Source: a candidate division FCPU426 bacterium (GTDB lineage: Bacteria; Oederibacteriota; JAAXVQ01; JAUVAV01). From it: 10,937 nucleotides of DNA. This document shows positions 1-3,851 of the stretch, piece after piece (position 1 is the stretch's first letter; every line of letters starts with the position of its first letter). The notes beneath the pieces are model-generated. The model ran no database searches. It had not been told where the DNA came from and saw only the letters and a program-made list of their open reading frames with translations. The position numbers and the translations under genes were made by a program. The stretch is taken from contig JAUXBQ010000077.1 in assembly GCA_030619365.1 (NCBI GenBank), forward strand, positions 1-10,937. The letters run 5' to 3'.

Positions 1-30
1 AGGATATTCGTATGATAAACTGCGGCTGGA

Positions 31-51
31 CATATCCCATTATGGGATATG
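31..51. promoter_or_regulatory. Perfect inverted repeat upstream of response regulator 1, probable operator
   Basis: The arms CATATCCCAT and ATGGGATATG form a perfect 10-base inverted repeat around a single T. The site lies about 40 bases before the TTG start of response regulator 1. A weaker version sits at the same place before response regulator 2, next to a divergent Xre-family gene. Dyads of this size are typical of dimeric HTH regulators; that Xre binds here is inference. Confidence 0.5.
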
Positions 52-89
52 TATATATTTGGTTCGTTTATAAAAAGGGAATCGGAAAA

Positions 90-464
90 TTGGATAATAG
101 TCATTCTATGCCCAAAATCCTCATTGTCTACGACCATCCCAGGTTCCTGAAAACCCTCTCCTTTGCCTTGGAAGAGGACCATGAAATCCTGACTGCCGAG
201 AGCGGGAGAGAGGCGTTGGACAAAATAGCAAGAGACAGGCTGGATTTGGTGATGCTGGATTATTTCATGCCCGACCTGGACGGCCTGGAAGTGCTAGGGC
301 GGATGCGGGCCTGGCCGAACCCTCCCCGGGTGATCCTGATGTCCGCGCGGCTGGACCAGGAAATCAGCCAACAGGCCAGGGAACTGGGGGCTGTGGATTG
401 CATTGAGAAGCCCTTTGATTTGCCGGATTTACGGTGGAAGATAGAGCGTGCGCTGAAAAAATGA
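90..464 (+). CDS. Single-domain CheY-like response regulator, copy 1, with altered acidic pocket
   Basis: A 124-residue receiver domain with no output domain. It would take a phosphoryl group from a histidine kinase and act through protein contacts in the cytoplasm. The phospho-acceptor is D57 (context LDYFMPDLDG), the conserved Ser/Thr is S85 (LMSAR) and the conserved Lys is K107 (EKPFD). The paired acidic residues that bind magnesium read Y14-D15 (VYDHP); copy 2 has D14-D15, a GAC to TAC change, so phosphorylation may be impaired. The TTG start at 90 is preferred: AAGGGA lies 8 bases upstream and the arrangement is conserved in copy 2. The ATG at 12 would extend the frame through the palindrome, and the equivalent frame in copy 2 hits TAG at 1801. 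An ATG at 108 lacks a ribosome binding site. No kinase lies beside it; the nearest is cheA at 3839. Confidence 0.85.
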   Translation: MDNSHSMPKILIVYDHPRFLKTLSFALEEDHEILTAESGREALDKIARDRLDLVMLDYFMPDLDGLEVLGRMRAWPNPPRVILMSARLDQEISQQARELGAVDCIEKPFDLPDLRWKIERALKK

Positions 465-518
465 TAAAGCAATTGAACCGGGACGTAGTTCAAATGTCAA
501 AATGACGTAGTCTTTTTG

Positions 519-553
519 GAGATTGCTTCGGCTGAATTCGCCTCGCAAAGACA
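519..553. repeat. Short REP-like intergenic element, copy A
   Basis: The element begins GAGATTGCTTC and ends CCTCGCAAAGACA. It resembles a dispersed intergenic repeat seen in many environmental genomes (ends of the type GAGATTGCTTC and GCAATGACA), recalled from general knowledge and not checked. A related, longer copy lies at 1395-1470. It sits between response regulator 1 and the hepT terminator, and no reading frame covers it convincingly. Confidence 0.5.
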
Positions 554-595
554 CAAAAAATATTGAATGAAAAAGTGAAAATTACTGTCTAAGAT

Positions 596-623
596 TTAAA
601 CAAGGGCGGCCGGCTGGTCGCCC
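596..623 (-). terminator. Candidate rho-independent terminator of mntA-hepT
   Basis: Read on the minus strand, GGGCGACC and GGCCGCCC form an 8-base stem with one mismatch around an AGCC loop, followed by TTGTTTAAAT. It starts about 10 bases after the hepT stop, in the right orientation to end the mntA-hepT transcript. The T tract is interrupted, so efficiency is uncertain. The stem also resembles the GGCGACC-type hairpin at 3540-3598. Confidence 0.5.
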
Positions 624-632
624 CTGCTATAA

Positions 633-968
633 TTAATCCGGCAAAAGGATTTTAAGTTCTTTTTGCAGGGCGGGCAATTTATTTTGAATGATATCCCAGA
701 TAATCGCAGCGTCGATTCCAAAATATTCATGAATAAGCATATCCCGTAATCCGGATATTTTTTTCCATTCAATGGAAGCATGCTGAATCCGGATATTTTC
801 CGGAATGTTTTTAACCGCTTCTCCAATGATTTCCAAATTACGGACCACGGCATCGAGCGTTTTATTATCCAGCTTAAGCTCTGCCAAAGAGAGGTTTGCA
901 GTGTAGGCTTGAATTTTGGATATGGATTCCTGGATATCTTCGGGAAAGACCTTATAATCCCGGGACAT
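633..968 (-). CDS. hepT: HepT-like HEPN toxin (RNase, DUF86 family)
   Basis: A 111-residue all-alpha HEPN protein. It carries the RX4HXY motif of HepT as R75, H80 and Y82 (RDMLIHEY). In characterised HepT/MntA pairs, the Arg and His belong to the RNase active site and the Tyr is adenylylated by the antitoxin. The N-terminal part (DIQESISKIQAYT) and NLEIIGEAVKNIP match the usual helical pattern of this family, and the length is normal. The ATG start lies inside the end of mntA, overlapping it by 17 bases, the standard coupled arrangement of antitoxin first and toxin second. Whether it is active cannot be judged, but no key residue is missing. Base composition is AT-richer than that of the chemotaxis block, as is common for acquired toxin-antitoxin modules. 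Confidence 0.9.
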   Translation of the reverse strand: MSRDYKVFPEDIQESISKIQAYTANLSLAELKLDNKTLDAVVRNLEIIGEAVKNIPENIRIQHASIEWKKISGLRDMLIHEYFGIDAAIIWDIIQNKLPALQKELKILLPD

Positions 969-1251
969 AAACAGCCTCGCTTAATATTGCGTGCTTTATT
1001 CTGGATTTAAGCGCGTCGGATAGAACCAAATCCACTTTATGCTGGAACAATTTTTCCAGAAACGCCTTGGTGTCCATATAAGCATCAAAGGATTTGTTCT
1101 CAAAGTCAACGAGAACATCAATGTCGCTGTCTTCCCTTGCTTCGTCCCGCGCCAAAGAGCCAAAAAGACCCAGCCGCGTGACTCCATACCTTTGGAGTAT
1201 GGCTTTATTTTTTGTCAGATCGTTTATAACCTGGTCGCGTTTTAGCAGCAT
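952..1251 (-). CDS. mntA: MntA-like minimal nucleotidyltransferase antitoxin
   Basis: A 99-residue minimal nucleotidyltransferase. The signature G31-S32, ten residues, D43-x-D45 is intact, and a third acidic residue is visible at D74 (KVDLVL). Antitoxins of this family neutralise HepT by adding AMP to the tyrosine of its RX4HXY motif; that role is assigned here from the motif and the gene pairing. The ATG start at 1251 has AAGGAG six bases upstream (1258-1263), a strong ribosome binding site. The 3' end overlaps hepT by 17 bases, so the two are translated together. Two direct CCAATATT repeats 22 bases apart lie just upstream and may be an operator. The neighbouring regions are repeat-rich, and no other gene appears to share the transcript. 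Confidence 0.9.
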   Translation of the reverse strand: MLLKRDQVINDLTKNKAILQRYGVTRLGLFGSLARDEAREDSDIDVLVDFENKSFDAYMDTKAFLEKLFQHKVDLVLSDALKSRIKHAILSEAVYVPGL

Positions 1252-1267
1252 GCTTAACTCCTTGGCG

Positions 1268-1297
1268 CCAATATTTCACATTAAATTTACCAATATT
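1268..1297. promoter_or_regulatory. Two direct CCAATATT repeats upstream of mntA, possible operator
   Basis: CCAATATT occurs at 1268-1275 and again at 1290-1297. The spacing is 22 bases, about two turns of the helix, so both copies would face the same side of the DNA. They lie within 50 bases of the mntA start, where an autoregulatory operator would be expected. The flanking DNA is AT-rich. Function is inferred from position alone. Confidence 0.3.
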
Positions 1298-1331
1298 AAC
1301 TGAAAAATTCCACGTTTTTCTCCTGTGTTTG

Positions 1332-1365
1332 TGACCCGTGACGTTAATGCTTTTATGCTTTAAGG
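1332..1365 (+). repeat. 34-base direct repeat, left copy
   Basis: This 34-base stretch (starting TGACCCG, ending CTTTAAGG) matches 3508-3541 at 30 of 34 positions in the same orientation, and similarity stops at both ends. It lies upstream of mntA on the far side of the CCAATATT repeats. The pair brackets xre, response regulator 2 and the DUF1016 gene. Confidence 0.75.
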
Positions 1366-1394
1366 AATGTTTGGTATTTGTTGGTGTTTTATAG

Positions 1395-1470
1395 GAGATT
1401 GCTTCAGCAAAAAACGCCCAGGCATCCCCGGCATACGCCGGGCAAGCGCGGGGCAGGCTTCGCAATGACA
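1395..1470. repeat. REP-like intergenic element, copy B, with internal hairpin
   Basis: The ends GAGATTGCTTC and CTTCGCAATGACA match the type seen at 519-553, but the middle is longer. Inside is a perfect hairpin, CCCGGC (1427-1432) and GCCGGG (1437-1442) around an ATAC loop. The element lies between the minus-strand mntA and xre genes. A minus-strand reading frame crosses it but also runs into mntA and is not credible. Confidence 0.5.
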
Positions 1471-1491
1471 TAAAGTGGTGAATGGTTTCTG

Positions 1492-1737
1492 CTATCTGGA
1501 AATAATTTTATCGAATCTTTGCGCGAACTTTACGAAAGAAATACCGATGGCTTTGCAGATCTGATGGATTTCCACCAAGTCCAGCCTTCTTTCGCCCGTC
1601 TCATACTTGCTCACGAATGATTGCGGTTTTTCCAGCCGCTTAGACAATTCAACCTGCCGCAAACCTGCTTCTTTCCGGATATCGGCCAAGAGTTTTTGAA
1701 GCTTCAACTGCTCTTTGCTTCTCAGGCTCTTTTTCAT
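1492..1737 (-). CDS. Xre-family helix-turn-helix regulator
   Basis: An 81-residue protein made almost entirely of one HTH_3/Xre domain at about residues 13-72, with the helix-turn-helix around LRQVELSKRL and the recognition helix PQSFVSKYETG. Such proteins are cytoplasmic DNA-binding regulators and include many antitoxins of HigBA-like pairs. No toxin gene lies next to it: downstream is only a REP-like element, and upstream is the divergent response regulator 2. The ATG start at 1737 is preceded on the minus strand by AAAAGGCGG. The near-palindrome ATATCCC/GGGATAT lies in the divergent intergenic region, so autoregulation and control of response regulator 2 are plausible inferences. It could instead be a remnant of a phage or toxin-antitoxin module. 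Confidence 0.85.
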   Translation of the reverse strand: MKKSLRSKEQLKLQKLLADIRKEAGLRQVELSKRLEKPQSFVSKYETGERRLDLVEIHQICKAIGISFVKFAQRFDKIISR

Positions 1738-1805
1738 TATCCGCCTTTTCGTTTTAAATAAAATATACCAAAATAGGATATTCGTATGATAAACTGCGGC
1801 TAGGT

Positions 1806-1824
1806 ATATCCCATTACGGGATAT
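1806..1824. promoter_or_regulatory. Imperfect inverted repeat between xre and response regulator 2, probable operator
   Basis: The arms ATATCCC and GGGATAT flank a 5-base centre. This is the counterpart of the perfect dyad at 31-51, weakened by base changes on both flanks and near the centre. It lies in the divergent promoter region between xre (start 1737) and response regulator 2 (start 1864). Binding by the adjacent Xre protein is inferred. Confidence 0.5.
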
Positions 1825-1863
1825 TGAAAATTATGGTTTCTTTATCAAAAGGGAATTGGAAAA

Positions 1864-2238
1864 TTGGACAAAAGTAATTCTATGCCCAAAATCCTCCTCA
1901 TCGACGACCACCCGCGATTTCTCAAAACCCTCTCCCTTGCCCTGGAAGATGACCATAAAATCCTATGCGCAGAGGGAGGGGGAGAGGCACTGGCTAAAAT
2001 ATCAAGAGACAGGCTGGACTTGGTGTTGCTGGACTATTTCATGCCCGATCTGGACGGGCTGGAGGTGCTGGGGCGGATGCGGGTCTGGACGGACCGGCCC
2101 AGGGTGATTCTCATGTCCGCGCGGATGAATGATGAAATATGCCGCCAGGCCATGGAACTGGGGGCTGTGGATTGCATTGAGAAGCCCTTTGATTTGCCGG
2201 ATTTACGGTGGAAGATAGAGCGTGCGCTGAAAAAATGA
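1864..2238 (+). CDS. Single-domain CheY-like response regulator, copy 2
   Basis: A 124-residue stand-alone receiver domain with all canonical residues: acidic pair D14-D15 (IDDHP), phospho-acceptor D57 (LDYFMPDLDG), S85 and K107. It is expected to relay phosphoryl groups from a histidine kinase through protein contacts, since it has no DNA-binding or enzymatic output domain. The start is TTG at 1864 with AAGGGA nine bases upstream, as in copy 1. The ATG at 1882 would still keep the receiver domain but has no clear ribosome binding site. It diverges from xre across a shared intergenic region containing an inverted repeat. The protein is close to copy 1, and the last 90 bases of the two units are identical. 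A partner kinase is not adjacent; linkage to CheA at 3839 is possible but unproven. Confidence 0.9.
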   Translation: MDKSNSMPKILLIDDHPRFLKTLSLALEDDHKILCAEGGGEALAKISRDRLDLVLLDYFMPDLDGLEVLGRMRVWTDRPRVILMSARMNDEICRQAMELGAVDCIEKPFDLPDLRWKIERALKK

Positions 2239-2374
2239 TAAAGACTGCATGGAAATTTACCATTCCCGGTCTAAAAATAGACAGTTAAAAGCCTTTTAAA
2301 GCTACAGACATCAGAACTTCCGGGAACAATATACTTAATTATTCTTACCTATACTGTAGGAAGAAGGAAGTAAT

Positions 2375-3499
2375 ATGTGCCCGGAATTGTTAAGGGGTAT
2401 AAGCATGAAACTTAAAAATGTCAAAAAAGGCGGTTCGACAAAGACAATTGCAAAAAGACAGACAGTATATGATCGCATACGCGCCATCATTGAAAACGCC
2501 AGAGGCAATGTCGCGCGCGCGGTCAATACGGAAATGGTCATGGCCTATTGGCAGATCGGGAAGGAAATTGTCAAAGAAGAACAGAGAGGCCAAAAACGCG
2601 CCGGTTATGGAGAGGCTATTTTACGCAGACTTTCCGGAAAATTAACAACCGACTTTGGCAAAGGATTTGATGAGTCGAATTTACGCAATATTCGGACGTT
2701 TTATCTTACTTATCCAAAACGTGACGCAATGCGTCACGAATTAAGCTGGACGCATTATCGGATATTGATGCGTATCGACAAGGCGGAAGCCAGATCTTTT
2801 TACGCGGCGGAATGCGTCGCAAATAATTGGTCAGCGCGGGAGCTGGAGCGTCAGAAAGGTTCGCTGCTTTTTGAACGCCTTGCTTTAAGCAAAGACAAAA
2901 AAGGCCTTATGCAGTTAGCCCAAAAGGGTCAGGAATTGCAAACCTATGAAGACATGATTAAAGATCCATATATTCTCGAATTTACGGGACTATCGCCGCA
3001 TTCCAAACTTTACGAGAGTAAATTAGAACAGGCGCTTATAGATAATTTGTCAAAATTCCTGTTGGAGCTTGGCAAGGGTTTTACCTTTGTCGCCCGGCAA
3101 AAACGCATTTCCTTGGATGGGGACCATTTTTATATTGATCTGGTGTTTTATAACACCATTTTGAAATGCTTTGTTCTTGTCGATTTAAAGATCGGAAAAC
3201 TATTACATCAGGATATCGGACAAATGCAGATGTACGTGAACTATTATGACCGCTCGGCTAAACAATCGGACGATAACCCGACCGTCGGACTCATTCTTTG
3301 TGAGGATAAAAAAGAAGCGGTTGTTCGGTACACGCTTTCGAAAGACAACAAACAGATATTCGCTTCGAGATATAAACTGTATTTGCCGACCGAGGCGGAG
3401 TTGATCAAGGAATTGAAAAGAGAGCGGTGTCTGGTGGAATCAGAGATCAAGAAATTGCCGAAACCCGCCAAAAGATCCGGGAAGGAAAAGAAACCATGA
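2375..3499 (+). CDS. DUF1016 (YhcG-type) PDDEXK nuclease-family protein
   Basis: A 374-residue protein with two recognisable parts. The N-terminal DUF1016 domain spans about residues 30-175 and includes the family hallmarks MAYWQIGKEIV, YGEAILRRLS and ELSWTHYRILMRI. The C-terminal PDDEXK-like domain spans about 200-340, with D255 (YIDLVFY) and D270-L-K272 as the likely catalytic core, followed by GQMQMYVNYYD. The family is found in defence islands and beside restriction-modification genes; its exact activity is not well settled. No methylase or specificity subunit is adjacent here. Two starts are possible: ATG 2375 (AAGGA six bases upstream) and ATG 2405 (AAGGGG seven bases upstream). The first ten residues add nothing recognisable, so either may be used. 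The tail is Lys-rich. A perfect 19-base inverted repeat lies within the gene at 2720-2738. Confidence 0.9.
   Translation: MCPELLRGISMKLKNVKKGGSTKTIAKRQTVYDRIRAIIENARGNVARAVNTEMVMAYWQIGKEIVKEEQRGQKRAGYGEAILRRLSGKLTTDFGKGFDESNLRNIRTFYLTYPKRDAMRHELSWTHYRILMRIDKAEARSFYAAECVANNWSARELERQKGSLLFERLALSKDKKGLMQLAQKGQELQTYEDMIKDPYILEFTGLSPHSKLYESKLEQALIDNLSKFLLELGKGFTFVARQKRISLDGDHFYIDLVFYNTILKCFVLVDLKIGKLLHQDIGQMQMYVNYYDRSAKQSDDNPTVGLILCEDKKEAVVRYTLSKDNKQIFASRYKLYLPTEAELIKELKRERCLVESEIKKLPKPAKRSGKEKKP
2720..2738. repeat. Perfect 19-base inverted repeat inside the DUF1016 gene
   Basis: CGTGACGC and GCGTCACG flank AAT. The hairpin falls in codons for the segment PKRDAMRHEL, just before the conserved SWTHYR motif. 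It may be chance, an mRNA structure or a protein binding site. Confidence 0.6.
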
Positions 3500-3507
3500 C
3501 AAAATAA

Positions 3508-3541
3508 TGACCCGAGACGTTCATGCATTTATGCTCTAAGG
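3508..3541 (+). repeat. 34-base direct repeat, right copy
   Basis: It matches 1332-1365 at 30 of 34 positions, in the same orientation. It begins 9 bases after the DUF1016 gene ends and runs directly into the GGCGACC hairpin. Confidence 0.75.
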
Positions 3542-3598
3542 CGACCGGCCCCGACCGGAAGGAATATCGAACGGGACTTCCTCTGGTCGCCGGTCGCC
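3540..3598. repeat. GGCGACCGG hairpin element
   Basis: GGCGACCGG (3540-3548) pairs with CCGGTCGCC (3590-3598), and GACC (3553-3556) can pair with GGTC (3585-3588) further in. The same motifs appear in the stem at 604-623, so this looks like a dispersed palindromic repeat. It could also end the DUF1016 transcript, but no T tract follows. Confidence 0.5.
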
Positions 3599-3710
3599 CT
3601 TACTGCTTGTGAATAGGGCGAAACGGCGGAAAGATTTCCAGTTTCCTGCGTAGCAAGCGGGGCGCTTCCGGAACATCCGCTAAAGACAGATTTAATATAC
3701 AATAGTAAAT

Positions 3711-3851
3711 ATGTCTGAAAAAACTGGGTTGCGTGGGCCGATTTTTCCTGTTACCATTGGTATTGAATGTGAGCTTTTCCGCTTTTTCGGCCGGAACCGG
3801 CCCAAGCGGGGATATTTTGGCTTTGATCCGGGGTTTCTATGGACACCTTAG
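3711..3851 (+). CDS. Unproven 46-codon reading frame overlapping the cheA start
   Basis: An ATG at 3711 opens a frame of 46 codons that ends at TAG 3849-3851, 13 bases inside cheA in another frame. The overlap would suit a leader peptide coupled to cheA translation. There is no ribosome binding site upstream of 3711, and the peptide (starting MSEKTGLRG, rich in Phe, Gly and Arg) is not recognisable. A frame of this length can easily arise by chance. Confidence 0.15.
   Translation: MSEKTGLRGPIFPVTIGIECELFRFFGRNRPKRGYFGFDPGFLWTP
3779..3809 (+). promoter_or_regulatory. Strong hairpin in the cheA leader
   Basis: GGCCGG (3789-3794) pairs perfectly with CCGGCC (3797-3802) across AA. An outer stem CCGCTT (3779-3784) with AAGCGG (3804-3809) extends it past a small internal loop. 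It ends 29 bases before the cheA ATG and 20 bases before the GGGG that may act as its ribosome binding site. Without a T tract it is not a standard terminator; a leader structure or protein binding site is more likely. Confidence 0.4.

Larger units (their letters stand above)
1..469 (+). repeat. Upstream copy of a 469-base duplicated unit (response regulator 1 plus its leader)
   Basis: This stretch aligns with 1775-2243 at a constant offset of 1774 bases and no net indel. By hand count, bases 1-26 are identical to 1775-1800, the next 81 bases differ at about 17 positions, the coding part 108-379 differs at about 52 of 272, and 380-469 is identical to 2154-2243. Similarity ends a few bases after the stop codon. 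The copy begins at the window edge, so the true left boundary is not visible. Confidence 0.9.
1775..2243 (+). repeat. Downstream copy of the 469-base duplicated unit (response regulator 2 plus its leader)
   Basis: This is the second copy of the unit at 1-469. It holds the intergenic region between the divergent xre gene and response regulator 2, then the whole response regulator gene. The two copies are separated by about 1.3 kb carrying hepT, mntA and xre. Confidence 0.9.
3500..3838. other. Intergenic region between the DUF1016 gene and cheA, repeat- and hairpin-rich
   Basis: These 339 bases hold, in order, the right copy of the 34-base direct repeat, a GGCGACCGG hairpin, a competing CGCCCT/AGGGCG stem (3595-3600 with 3615-3620), an AT-rich stretch around 3685-3712, a small unproven reading frame and a strong hairpin just before cheA. 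I could not assign a convincing cheA promoter; TACAAT at 3698-3703 looks like a -10 box but has no matching -35. No conserved protein gene is evident. Confidence 0.6.

Noticed and set aside
12..89. N-terminal extension of response regulator 1 from the ATG at 12
   Set aside because: It would translate the palindromic operator-like site, and the equivalent frame in copy 2 is closed by TAG at 1801. The TTG at 90 has a ribosome binding site conserved in both copies.
1205..1471. Minus-strand frame of 88 codons upstream of mntA
   Set aside because: It overlaps the start of mntA in another frame, and most of it is the REP-like element and its hairpin. The residues (PRACPAYAGDAW) are a translated repeat.
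465..1774. hepT-mntA segment as a transposon
   Set aside because: No transposase or integrase gene and no convincing terminal inverted repeats with target duplications were seen; the flanking repeats are explained by the duplicated response-regulator unit and REP-like elements.
3540..3620. Possible CRISPR or structured RNA in the hairpin-rich gap
   Set aside because: There are no regularly spaced identical repeats, and the pairing is explained by one or two simple inverted repeats. No riboswitch or tRNA-like fold was recognised.
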